A DNA stretch of 64,000 nt from contig NC_014375.1 of assembly GCF_000144605.1 (NCBI RefSeq), forward strand, positions 2,819,501-2,883,500, read 5' to 3'. The notes beneath the pieces are model-generated. The model was not told the origin of the DNA. It saw only the letters and a list, made by a program, of their open reading frames with translations, and did no database searches. This DNA is from Brevundimonas subvibrioides ATCC 15264 (lineage in GTDB: Bacteria > Pseudomonadota > Alphaproteobacteria > Caulobacterales > Caulobacteraceae). Within the stretch, counting starts at the first letter, position 1; every line of letters begins with the position of its first letter. The position numbers and the translations under genes were made by a program. This document shows positions 36,207-43,982 of the stretch, in pieces.

Positions 36207-37610
36207 GTGAACGCTTTGCCTCTCTCGATGGAGCCGACCCGCCTCCCCGATGGCTTCATCGAAAGCCTTCGGGGGGTGTTCGGCGAGCGCCTTCACCTGG
36301 GCGAGGCGATGAGATCCCAGCACGGATCCAGCGAGGCGCATTTCGACACCATCCTGCCCGACGCGGTCGTCTTCGCCCTGTCGACCGAGGACGTGGTGGC
36401 GGCGGTGAAACTGTGCGGGGCGGCCGGCGTGCCGATCATCGCCTACGGAGCCGGTACCTCGATCGAGGGCAACACCACCCCCGTCAACGGCGGCCTGACC
36501 ATCGACCTGTCCCTGATGGACCAGATCGTCCGGGTGAACGCCGAGGACTTCGACGTCACGGTCCAGGCGGGGGTCCGGCGCGAGCAGCTGAACGAGCATC
36601 TGCGCGACGTCGGCCTGTTCTTCCCGATCGATCCGGGAGCCAACGCCACGATCGGCGGCATGGCATCGACGCGGGCGTCGGGCACCAATGCCGTGCGCTA
36701 CGGCACCATGCGCGAGGCGGTGCTGTCGCTGCGGGTCGTGACCCCGGACGGACGCGACATCCGCACGGCGCGACGGGCCCGGAAGTCCGCCGCGGGCTAC
36801 GACCTCACCCGGCTGTTCGTCGGGTCGGAAGGCACGCTGGGCATCATCACCGAGATCACCCTGCGGCTGCACGGCATTCCGGAATCGATCCTGTCAGCCG
36901 TGTGCAGCTTCGAGACCCTGTCCGGGGCCGTGGACACGACGGTTCAGGCGATCCAGCTCGGCGTGCCGCTGGCCCGGGTCGAGATCCTGGACGACGTCCA
37001 GATGCGGGCGGTCAACGCCTGGTCGAAACTCGACTATCCGGAGAAGACGACGCTCTTCTTCGAGTTCCACGGCTCGGAGCGCTACGTCCAGGAACAGGTC
37101 GAGACAGTCTCGGCCCTGGCGTCCGACAACGGGGGCGGGGCGTTCCAGTGGTCCAGCCTGCCCGAAGAGCGCGCCAGGCTGTGGAAGGCGCGGCACGAGG
37201 CCTATTACGCCGCGATCGGCCTGCGCAAAGGCTGTGTCGGATGGCCCACCGACGTCTGCGTGCCGATCAGCCGCCTGGCGGAATGCATCACCGAGACGAA
37301 GAAGGACCTGGAGGCGGCCTCCATCCCCGGCCCGATCCTGGGCCATGTCGGGGACGGCAATTTCCACGTCGTGTTCGTCATCGATCCGAACAGACCCGAA
37401 GAGGCCGCCGAGGCCGAGGCCCTGAACCGTCGCCTGGTCCAGCGCGCGCTCGACATGGACGGCACCTGCACCGGAGAGCACGGGATCGGTCTGGGCAAGC
37501 AGGACTGGCTGGTCGCCGAACTGGGCGACGCGGTCGACATCATGCGCACGATGAAGCGGGCGATGGATCCGCAGAACCTGTTCAATCCGGGCAAGATCTT
37601 CAGCCTCTGA
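36207..37610 (+). CDS. FAD-linked D-lactate/glycolate-type dehydrogenase
   Basis: A 467-residue FAD-linked oxidase of the DLD/GlcD family. It has the FAD-binding 4 domain (YGAGTSIEGNTTPVNGGL, FFPIDPGANATIGGM, RKSAAGYDLTRLFVGSEGTLG) and the C-terminal oxidase domain with GHVGDGNFHV and TGEHGIGLGKQ. Members oxidise D-2-hydroxy acids to 2-oxo acids. With the FMN enzyme at 30294, both enantiomers of a hydroxy acid could be oxidised. The start is GTG at 36207; the ATG at 36228 is an alternative. It follows the TonB receptor by 21 nt, so likely co-transcribed. Confidence 0.92.
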   Translation: MNALPLSMEPTRLPDGFIESLRGVFGERLHLGEAMRSQHGSSEAHFDTILPDAVVFALSTEDVVAAVKLCGAAGVPIIAYGAGTSIEGNTTPVNGGLTIDLSLMDQIVRVNAEDFDVTVQAGVRREQLNEHLRDVGLFFPIDPGANATIGGMASTRASGTNAVRYGTMREAVLSLRVVTPDGRDIRTARRARKSAAGYDLTRLFVGSEGTLGIITEITLRLHGIPESILSAVCSFETLSGAVDTTVQAIQLGVPLARVEILDDVQMRAVNAWSKLDYPEKTTLFFEFHGSERYVQEQVETVSALASDNGGGAFQWSSLPEERARLWKARHEAYYAAIGLRKGCVGWPTDVCVPISRLAECITETKKDLEAASIPGPILGHVGDGNFHVVFVIDPNRPEEAAEAEALNRRLVQRALDMDGTCTGEHGIGLGKQDWLVAELGDAVDIMRTMKRAMDPQNLFNPGKIFSL

Positions 37611-37625
37611 TCCGCCGCTCGCAAA

Positions 37626-37640
37626 ACCTATCTGATAGCT
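37626..37640. promoter_or_regulatory. operator copy A upstream of araC-like gene
   Basis: ACCTATCTGATAGCT matches the reverse complement of the operator at 37649-37663 in 13 of 15 bases. The two centres are 23 bp apart, about two helical turns, so dimers could bind on the same face. Confidence 0.55.
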
Positions 37641-37648
37641 CTTGCCAA

Positions 37649-37663
37649 ACCTGTCAGATAGGT
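37649..37663. promoter_or_regulatory. operator copy B upstream of araC-like gene
   Basis: ACCTGTCAGATAGGT is the best copy of the palindrome (ACCT at one end, AGGT at the other). It lies 45 nt before the AraC-type regulator ATG, and a one-mismatch copy is upstream of the TonB receptor. This suggests autoregulation of the regulator operon. Confidence 0.6.
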
Positions 37664-37707
37664 CCAGCCTGCAATCTCAGCCTCCGTCAGAGAGGCGGGA
37701 GGATTTC

Positions 37708-38514
37708 ATGATCACGTCGAACACCGCGCCCGTCGCGCGTCGCTGCCTGGTCGTTTCGCCCGAGTTCACAGTGCTGACGGGGCGCGGTCCCTTTGCGGGG
37801 ACCGACATGCCGCCGGACGCCCTGGCCGTCGCCTTCGGCTTCGGCACCATCGACGCGCCGGCGACGCTCAGCCTCGTCGGTGCCGCAAGCGCCGAAGCCC
37901 TGGCGTCGGAAGACACCGGCGCGACGCGGATCGTTCTGCTGATCGCGCCTTCCGGGCTGGAGCGCATCGGAGCCATCACGCGCCCGGAGAACGACGAGCG
38001 CCTCGATTTCCATCTCTCGAGCGAGATGCGCGCCATCGCGCTGTCGCTGCGGGACTGCGACCGCACCGGCGAGGCGGGCGACATCTACCGGTCGGCCAAG
38101 GCGATCGAGCTTCTGTGCGAGACCTGGGTCGCCCTGGACGCGGGCCGCCTGATCCCTGTTGCCGGCGACAGCGACCTGTCACTGGCCGACAGCCGCCGCC
38201 TGCTGGAGGCGCGTCGCCTGATCGACGAGCAGTGGGGCCAGAAACTGTCGCTGCACGGCATCGCCGCCTGCTGCGGCCTGAACCGCGAGAAGCTGACCCG
38301 CGGCTTTCGAAAGATGTTCGCCTGCAGCGTCGCCGAGGCCCTGGCCGAACGGCGCCTGTCCGAGGCCAGCCGCATGCTGGTCACCACCGACCTGCCCGTC
38401 TCCTCGATCGGTTACGAGAACGGCTATCTGAACAACGCCAGCTTCGCGCGCGCCTTCGGTCGACGGTTCGGCGTGTCGCCGTCCGACTATCGCGCCGCCC
38501 GGATCGCCGCCTGA
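37708..38514 (+). CDS. AraC-family transcriptional regulator
   Basis: A 268-residue regulator with a divergent N-terminal sensing half and a C-terminal AraC DNA-binding domain holding two helix-turn-helix motifs (LSLHGIAACCGLNREKLTRGF and LPVSSIGYENGYLNNASFARAF followed by RRFGVSPSDYR). GGGAGGA precedes the ATG. It begins a four-gene operon with a FadR-type regulator, an MFS transporter and a mannitol dehydrogenase-family gene, and has two operator copies in its leader. Confidence 0.9.
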   Translation: MITSNTAPVARRCLVVSPEFTVLTGRGPFAGTDMPPDALAVAFGFGTIDAPATLSLVGAASAEALASEDTGATRIVLLIAPSGLERIGAITRPENDERLDFHLSSEMRAIALSLRDCDRTGEAGDIYRSAKAIELLCETWVALDAGRLIPVAGDSDLSLADSRRLLEARRLIDEQWGQKLSLHGIAACCGLNREKLTRGFRKMFACSVAEALAERRLSEASRMLVTTDLPVSSIGYENGYLNNASFARAFGRRFGVSPSDYRAARIAA

Positions 38515-39257
38515 TGAGCGCCGTGACCATGAGCGGCCGATCCGGCGTCGAGGGTGGATCCCTGGTCCAGAGGGCCATCGACGCGGTCCGGACCCACATC
38601 CGCACCGAGGGCCTGCGCGTCGGCGACAGCCTGCCGGGGGAAGGACATTTCGCCGACAAGCTGGGCGTCAGCCGCGCGGTGATGCGCGAGGCGTTCGGCG
38701 TGCTGGCGGCGCTGCGCCTCATCGATGTCGGGAACGGCCGCAAGCCTCGCGTCAGCGCCATCGACGGCGCCGTCATCGCCAGTTCGCTGGACCACGCGGT
38801 GTCCACCGCCCAGATCTCCGTGGCCGATGTCTGGGACGTGCGCCGCACGATCGAGATCCGCACCGCCGCCCTTGCCGCCCTGAACCGCACCGATGCCGAG
38901 GCCCGGGCCATCGTCGATCTGGCCGAGGCCATGGACCGCGATCACGCGGACATGGCGAAAGTCGCCGCCCACGACATCGCGTTTCACGATGCCATCGCCC
39001 GCGCCGGCAAGAACGCCCTGTTCGTCCAGATCGTCTCTTCCTTCGCGCCGCTGATGCAGGAGGCCGTGCCCGCGGCCTGGAAGACCCGCGAAGGGCCCGA
39101 AGACCGGGCGGCGACGCTGGAACGTCACCGTACCCTGGCGCGCGCGATCATGGATCGTGACGCCGACGCCGCCGTCCAGGCGATGGACGCCCATTTCGAC
39201 GCCTCGATCGGGGACATCCTGCGCGGCCTCGCAAACCTGGAGCCGTCCGATGTATGA
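38514..39257 (+). CDS. FadR-subfamily GntR regulator
   Basis: A 247-residue GntR regulator with an N-terminal winged helix (GDSLPGEGHFADKLGVSRAVMREAFGVLAALRLIDV) and a C-terminal FCD domain (DVWDVRRTIEIRTAALAA, AAHDIAFHDAIARAGKN, RHRTLARAIMDRDADAAVQAM) with the His residues used for metal and ligand binding. FCD regulators usually respond to small organic acids such as lactate or sugar acids, which fits the neighbouring hydroxy-acid enzymes. One-base overlap (TGATG) with the araC-like stop. It is the first candidate for binding the 15-bp operator. Confidence 0.9.
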   Translation: MSAVTMSGRSGVEGGSLVQRAIDAVRTHIRTEGLRVGDSLPGEGHFADKLGVSRAVMREAFGVLAALRLIDVGNGRKPRVSAIDGAVIASSLDHAVSTAQISVADVWDVRRTIEIRTAALAALNRTDAEARAIVDLAEAMDRDHADMAKVAAHDIAFHDAIARAGKNALFVQIVSSFAPLMQEAVPAAWKTREGPEDRAATLERHRTLARAIMDRDADAAVQAMDAHFDASIGDILRGLANLEPSDV

Positions 39258-40560
39258 TCCGACCGCCGTCGAGACCCTGAGTCCGCTCAAGCCGACCGCC
39301 CCTGTCGCCCGTCCCCGCGGACTGGGTCTGACCCTGACGATCCTGTCGCTCAGCATCGCCGCGGGGTGCGCGGTGCAGGCCGCCTTCGGTCCGGTCCAGG
39401 AGTTCGCCCGCGCCGATCTCGACATGACAGACCTGCAGATGGGGCTGGTCCAGGGCATGGCGGTCGCCATTCCCGCCGGTCTGCTCTCCATCCCCGTGGG
39501 CTGGATGGCCGATCACAGCAACCGGGTCCGCATGATGCTGGTCCTGGCGGTGCTGTGGAGCGTGGGGGCCGCCGCCAGCGCCTTCGCCACCTCGTTCGAG
39601 CTGCTGTTCGCCGCCCGCATGCTGTCGGCCCTGGGTCTGACGGTCGTGCTGCCCGTCGCCATCTCCATCGCAGCGGACCTGTCTCCGCCCGACAAGCGGG
39701 GGCGTTCGCTGCTGCTGCTGTCGATGGGCAAGGTGTTCGGCCTCGCCCTCGCCTTCGCTCTCGGAGGGGCCCTGTTCGGCGTCCTGTCGGCGCGCTCCGA
39801 GCCGCTGTTCGGCATGGCCGCCTGGCGCGCCACCCAGCTGATTTTCGCCGGCGGCAGCGCCCTCCTGCTGCTGCCGTTGTTGCTGCTGCGCGAACCCGCG
39901 CGGCAGGAAGTCGCCACGGCGGGCGCAGGGTTTCGCGCCTCCATGCTGGCGCTGTGGGAGAGGCGCGCCCTTCTGGCCCCGCTGTTCATCGGCCAGATCA
40001 CCGTCATCATGGCGGACGCCTCGGCCAGCATCTGGGCCACGCCCGTCCTGATGCGGACCTATGGCCTGCAGCCGGCCCAGTTCGGGGGCTGGATGGGGCT
40101 GGTGCTGCTGGGGTCCGGTGTCATCGGCACGATCGCAGGCGGGCTGGCGGCCGACGCCGGGCTGAAACGCGGCGGCGGCAGGGGGCTGTTGATGGGGGCC
40201 GTCGTCGCCTCCGCCATCGGCATACCGGCGGCCCTGTTCCCGATCATGCCCGGAGTCCTAGGTTTCGCGATCCTGCTGACCGCCCTTCTGCTTGCGGGGA
40301 CGGCGACGGGCCTGATCACGGCGACCGCGATCGCGGTGCTGGTCCCCAACCAGTTCCGGGCGCTCTGCCTCGGCTCCTTCGTGGTCGTGGGATCGTTCAT
40401 CGGGTTCGGCGTGGCCCCCTCGCTGGTGACCATCATCAGCGAACAAGTCGGCGGAGAGGGCGCGCTGGCCCCGGCCCTGGCGGGGGTCGGCCTCACGTCC
40501 AGCCTCCTCTCGCTGATCGCCTTCGCCCTGGCCGCGAAGGCGGCACCGAGGCGGACGTGA
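39250..40560 (+). CDS. MFS transporter
   Basis: A 436-residue major facilitator with 12 expected membrane helices. The loop after helix 2 carries motif A as GWMADHSNRVRMM, and a second similar loop follows helix 8. The sequence pattern (DLQMGLVQGMAVAIPAGLL) resembles spinster-like MFS proteins. The substrate is unknown; the operon position with a polyol/uronate dehydrogenase points to a sugar alcohol or sugar acid. It overlaps the FadR-type gene by 8 nt and the next gene by 4 nt (GTGA). Confidence 0.88.
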   Translation: MYDPTAVETLSPLKPTAPVARPRGLGLTLTILSLSIAAGCAVQAAFGPVQEFARADLDMTDLQMGLVQGMAVAIPAGLLSIPVGWMADHSNRVRMMLVLAVLWSVGAAASAFATSFELLFAARMLSALGLTVVLPVAISIAADLSPPDKRGRSLLLLSMGKVFGLALAFALGGALFGVLSARSEPLFGMAAWRATQLIFAGGSALLLLPLLLLREPARQEVATAGAGFRASMLALWERRALLAPLFIGQITVIMADASASIWATPVLMRTYGLQPAQFGGWMGLVLLGSGVIGTIAGGLAADAGLKRGGGRGLLMGAVVASAIGIPAALFPIMPGVLGFAILLTALLLAGTATGLITATAIAVLVPNQFRALCLGSFVVVGSFIGFGVAPSLVTIISEQVGGEGALAPALAGVGLTSSLLSLIAFALAAKAAPRRT

Positions 40561-42005
40561 TCGCGCCGAGGCTGTGTCGCGCGACGCTCGGTTCGCTGCC
40601 GGAAGGAGTCGCGGGCCTGACCTACGATCCGTCCCGGATCACGGCCGGCATCGTCCACCTCGGGCCGGGGGCCTTTCACCGCGCCCATATGGCGCACTAC
40701 GTCCACGCCCAGATGAGCCGGGGCCAGGCGATGGACTGGGGCATCATCGGCGCGGGCCTGACGAGTTTCGACGCCCGAGTCCGCGAGGCGCTCGCTCCGC
40801 AGGACTGGCTCTATACCCTGGTCGAGCGTGACGATCAGGGCGCGTCGGCCCAGGTCGTCGGGTCGATCGTCGAGGTCCTGCCGCCCGTAGGCACCGGAGC
40901 CATACTCGACGCCATCGACCGTCCGGGGATCCGTATCGTCAGCCTCACCGTCAGCGAGACCGGCTACTGTCTGGACGCCACCACCCGGCGGCTGGATCGC
41001 ACGAACCCCCTCATCGCGTCTGATCTCGCACACCCCCGGCAGCCCGGCAGCGTCATCGGACTGCTGGTCGAGGCCTGCAGACGGCGGAGGGACGCCGGCC
41101 GTCCGGCCTTCACCGCGCTCAGTTGCGATAACCTGCCCGGCAACGGCGGCCTGCTCAGGGCTGCGGTTCTCGAATTCGCCGCACAGGTCGATCCCGGGCT
41201 GGGCGACTGGATCGCGACGCACGCCCGCTTCCCGGCGACCATGGTGGATCGGATCACCCCCGTCACCCGGCCGGAGGACGTCGCGATGCTGACCCGGACC
41301 TGGGGCCTGAACGACGGCTGGCCGATCGTCTGCGAGCCCTACGCCCAATGGGTGATCGAGGACGATTTCGCGGACGGCCGACCCGACTGGGAGGCCGTCG
41401 GCGTCCAGTTCACCGCAGACGTGGCCCCGTACGAGCGCATGAAGTTGCGCCTGCTGAATGCGAGCCACCTCGCGCTGGCCTCGCTGGGCTGGTTGCGCGG
41501 TCACAGCATGGTCGCCGAGGCCATGCGCGACCCGGCCCTGGAGCGCTGCATCCGCGCCCTGATGGAGACCGAGTTGTCGCCGACCTTGCCGGCGGACCTG
41601 CCGGTCGATCTGGCCGCCTATCAGGATCGCATCGTGACCCGGTTCTCCAACCGCACGCTTCAAGACACGGTCGAACGGATCAATACGGATGCTTCCATAA
41701 ACATGCTGCTGGATCCGATCCGGGACAGACTGGCGGACGGCAGACCCATCCGCCGTCTCTCCCTCGCCGTCGCGGCGTGGATTCGTCGACTAGCCCTGAT
41801 CGAGGATGATGCCCTGGCGCTCCGCCACCCCCTAGCCGACGCGCTGACGTCCCTGGCGAGAGGGGGAGCCACGGGTGAGGCCCAGATCCTTGCGAGATCA
41901 GACGTGTTCGGCGATCTGTCCGGCAATGCTGCGTTTCTGACCGCGGTCACGCGCCGGTTGCGCGTCATGACAACAGTCCGGATACCCGCCAGGGTCATGC
42001 TCTAG
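40557..42005 (+). CDS. mannitol dehydrogenase-family oxidoreductase
   Basis: A 482-residue long-chain NAD(P) dehydrogenase of the mannitol dehydrogenase/fructuronate reductase family. The N-terminal Rossmann domain has IVHLGPGAFHRAHMA, and SCDNLPGNGG is conserved. The catalytic residues appear as K296, N301 and H304 in YERMKLRLLNASH, matching K295/N300/H303 of Pseudomonas mannitol 2-dehydrogenase. It interconverts a polyol and ketose or a mannonate-type sugar acid; sequence alone does not decide. The start is GTG, overlapping the MFS stop as GTGA. It is the last gene of the operon. Confidence 0.9.
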   Translation: MIAPRLCRATLGSLPEGVAGLTYDPSRITAGIVHLGPGAFHRAHMAHYVHAQMSRGQAMDWGIIGAGLTSFDARVREALAPQDWLYTLVERDDQGASAQVVGSIVEVLPPVGTGAILDAIDRPGIRIVSLTVSETGYCLDATTRRLDRTNPLIASDLAHPRQPGSVIGLLVEACRRRRDAGRPAFTALSCDNLPGNGGLLRAAVLEFAAQVDPGLGDWIATHARFPATMVDRITPVTRPEDVAMLTRTWGLNDGWPIVCEPYAQWVIEDDFADGRPDWEAVGVQFTADVAPYERMKLRLLNASHLALASLGWLRGHSMVAEAMRDPALERCIRALMETELSPTLPADLPVDLAAYQDRIVTRFSNRTLQDTVERINTDASINMLLDPIRDRLADGRPIRRLSLAVAAWIRRLALIEDDALALRHPLADALTSLARGGATGEAQILARSDVFGDLSGNAAFLTAVTRRLRVMTTVRIPARVML

Positions 42006-42113
42006 AAGGGGCGCGCGGTTGAGGCCGAGCCTTCGCGCCGGAACCCCCGGGGGCTCCATCTTTCGCAGGCCATGGCCGGCGTCCGGGCTCGTTTCAGACC
42101 GGACGGTTCGGCG

Positions 42114-42446
42114 TCACCGGCCCGCGTTGCCGGTCGATTGTGCCGGACCGGTGGGAGCCCCCTCCTCGGCCAGGCGGAACACGATCCGGACCTGGAAGGT
42201 CTGTCCTTCGGCGACGCCGTTATGTTCACGGCGCTGGCCGCGCCGGACCATGCTCAGGGCGGCACCCTCCAGGCCCTGTCCGGGGTGGCTGACTTCAACC
42301 GCCCGACAGGCCGTGGGGGTCCGGTTGGGACCCGCGACGCATTGCACAACGACGTGGGCCGCCGCCGGGAATTCGCCGGGAGGAGCGGCCTGCCATGCCG
42401 CCATCAGAACCAGAGCCGCGAGCACCAATGCCTCTCCGATGGCCAC
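42114..42446 (-). CDS. small exported protein with TonB C-terminal-like domain
   Basis: A protein of about 103-110 residues in the 603-nt stretch between the mannitol dehydrogenase-family gene and DUF3297. It has a hydrophobic N terminus (VLAALVLMAAWQA) and then a segment with the look of a TonB C-terminal domain (VVVQCVAGP, TACRAVEVSHPGQGLEGAALSMVRRG, FQVRIVFRL) but without the long Pro-rich arm. The listed start is GTG; an internal GTG at 42425 with a GGAG eight bases upstream is a good alternative. No other feature is seen in 42006-42608. Confidence 0.5.
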   Translation of the reverse strand: MAIGEALVLAALVLMAAWQAAPPGEFPAAAHVVVQCVAGPNRTPTACRAVEVSHPGQGLEGAALSMVRRGQRREHNGVAEGQTFQVRIVFRLAEEGAPTGPAQSTGNAGR

Positions 42447-42608
42447 GCCAAGGCCGCAACGCCTATCACAGACCGGGACGCGCCCACCACAGTGACGACG
42501 ACGCGATCATCGATCGTTCGCCCGCTCCCGGGCACCACTCACGGCACCGAACGGGTTGGAACGGACATCCCTGAGGGCATCGGGGACATCGATCAGTCCC
42601 TCGCGGAG

Positions 42609-42872
42609 CTAGGCTTCGGGCTCGCCCTCGGCGACGCCGCTCTGGAAATAGGGCTCGACCGGGCCCTGCAGCTTGACGGTCAGGGCATTGCCCTTGCGGT
42701 CCACGGCCTTGCCGACGGCGAGGCGGACCCAGCCTTCGGACACGCAGTATTCGTCGACGTTGGTCTTTTCCTCGCCCTTGAACTTGATGCCCACGCCGCG
42801 CGCCAGGATGTCGGCGTCGTAGTGGGGGCTGGCGGGATTGACCGAGAGGCGGTCGGGGGGCGTGTCGGACAT
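42609..42872 (-). CDS. DUF3297 family protein
   Basis: An 87-residue cytoplasmic protein of the DUF3297 family (glutathione peroxidase-adjacent type, function unknown). The pattern LSVNPASPHYDADILARGVGIKF and GWVRLAVGKAVDRKGNAL is typical. It lies 80 nt downstream of motE and may be read through from the flagellar operon or have its own promoter. Confidence 0.88.
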   Translation of the reverse strand: MSDTPPDRLSVNPASPHYDADILARGVGIKFKGEEKTNVDEYCVSEGWVRLAVGKAVDRKGNALTVKLQGPVEPYFQSGVAEGEPEA

Positions 42873-42952
42873 GGCAGGGCCTTCGAACGGCGGGGCGGAG
42901 CGGAGGCGGGTGATACCCCTCCACGTCCCCGGTGCCAACCGTGCGGCCGCGT

Positions 42953-43912
42953 TTACTGCACCGACTGGCGGGGCGCGGTGGGGTTGGACGGCGGCGGGGC
43001 GGTCGGAGCGGTCGGCGCATAGGGCTGCGGACCGGTCGTGGCGGAAGCCTGGTTGGCCGCCGGCGGACGCGGGGTCGACCGGGTGGGCGGCGCGGGACGC
43101 CGGGTCTGGGTGGGCGCCGGCCGCGACTGAGGCGCGCGGTTCGCGGCGGTCTGGGGCGCGGGCGGCGGCGTGGTCGCGCCATTGGCGGCCGGTGTCGTCG
43201 CGGGGGCCGGCGGCGTCGTCGCGGCGGACTGGGTTGTAGCCGGGGGCGGCGGCGTGGCGGCCGCGGCGGCAGCGCGGGCGGCCAGCTGCTGCGCCTGGAA
43301 GCGGCGGGCCAGCTTCTCGGTCAGCTCGCGGGCGGCGGGGGCCGGCATCTGGGCCAGGATGGCGGACAGGCCGCGCGGGCGCATGGCGGCGGCGATGGGC
43401 AGGCGGACGCTGTCGTCGAGCGTCGCGAACACGGCGGCGGCCTCGCGCGGACGCATGGCGGAATAGACGGCGACCAGGCGGTCGGTCTCGGCCTTCTCGC
43501 GCGCGTCGACCTGGCCCAGCAGGCCCTGGACCTCGGCCTTGATGGCGTTCAGGGCCTGGACCTTGGCGTCCAGCTTGGCCTCGGCGGCCACCATCAGCGG
43601 CAGGGTGGTGGCGAAGTCGGCGTCGCGGGCGTCCAGTTCGGTGCGCCGGGCCGACAGGGACTGGATGATGCGCAGTTCGGCCGGGGAGATCCCCGCCTGC
43701 TGGGCGAGCTGTTCGGGCGTCAGGGCGCAGACGGCCGGGGCGGGCCGGGCTGCGGCGGGCGCGGCGGCGGCCTCGCTGACGGCACTGCTCGCGTCCTCGG
43801 CCCAGGCCTTGGCCCCCTCGAACAAGCCAGGCCCCGCCCCGACGGCGCGCACGGCCACGACCCCGCCGATGGCGATGGCGATGAGTGGCAGGAGGCGGGG
43901 CAGCTTGGCCAT
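42953..43912 (-). CDS. MotE-like flagellar protein
   Basis: A protein of about 319 residues with a membrane helix near the N terminus (LPLIAIAIGGVVAVRAVG), a periplasmic coiled coil (LDAKVQALNAIKAEVQGLLGQ), a MgtE-N-like domain (YSAMRPREAAAVFATLDD, AAAMRPRGLSAILAQMP) and a long Pro/Ala/Thr-rich tail from about residue 220. This is the layout of MotE, which stabilises stator components in alphaproteobacteria. An upstream GTG at 43954 would add 14 residues. The tail is low complexity. It follows the DUF6468 gene. Confidence 0.82.
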   Translation of the reverse strand: MAKLPRLLPLIAIAIGGVVAVRAVGAGPGLFEGAKAWAEDASSAVSEAAAAPAAARPAPAVCALTPEQLAQQAGISPAELRIIQSLSARRTELDARDADFATTLPLMVAAEAKLDAKVQALNAIKAEVQGLLGQVDAREKAETDRLVAVYSAMRPREAAAVFATLDDSVRLPIAAAMRPRGLSAILAQMPAPAARELTEKLARRFQAQQLAARAAAAAATPPPPATTQSAATTPPAPATTPAANGATTPPPAPQTAANRAPQSRPAPTQTRRPAPPTRSTPRPPAANQASATTGPQPYAPTAPTAPPPSNPTAPRQSVQ

Positions 43913-43982
43913 GGTGGTCGATCCAGTGGTCTCGCCCCTCAAGTCGTCCGCCACCGCGTGGCGGACATAGGGGCACTAAAAG

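Noticed and set aside
33999..36872. 957-codon open frame on the minus strand opposite the TonB receptor and dehydrogenase
   Set aside because: It is antisense to two clear genes, has no recognisable domain, and is a high-GC shadow frame with a biased Arg/Gly/Asp/Val make-up.
40557..42005. Confident naming as fructuronate reductase (uxuB) or mannitol 2-dehydrogenase
   Set aside because: The catalytic K-N-H set is common to both; no uxaC, uxaA or uxuA gene is in the block, so neither name is secure.
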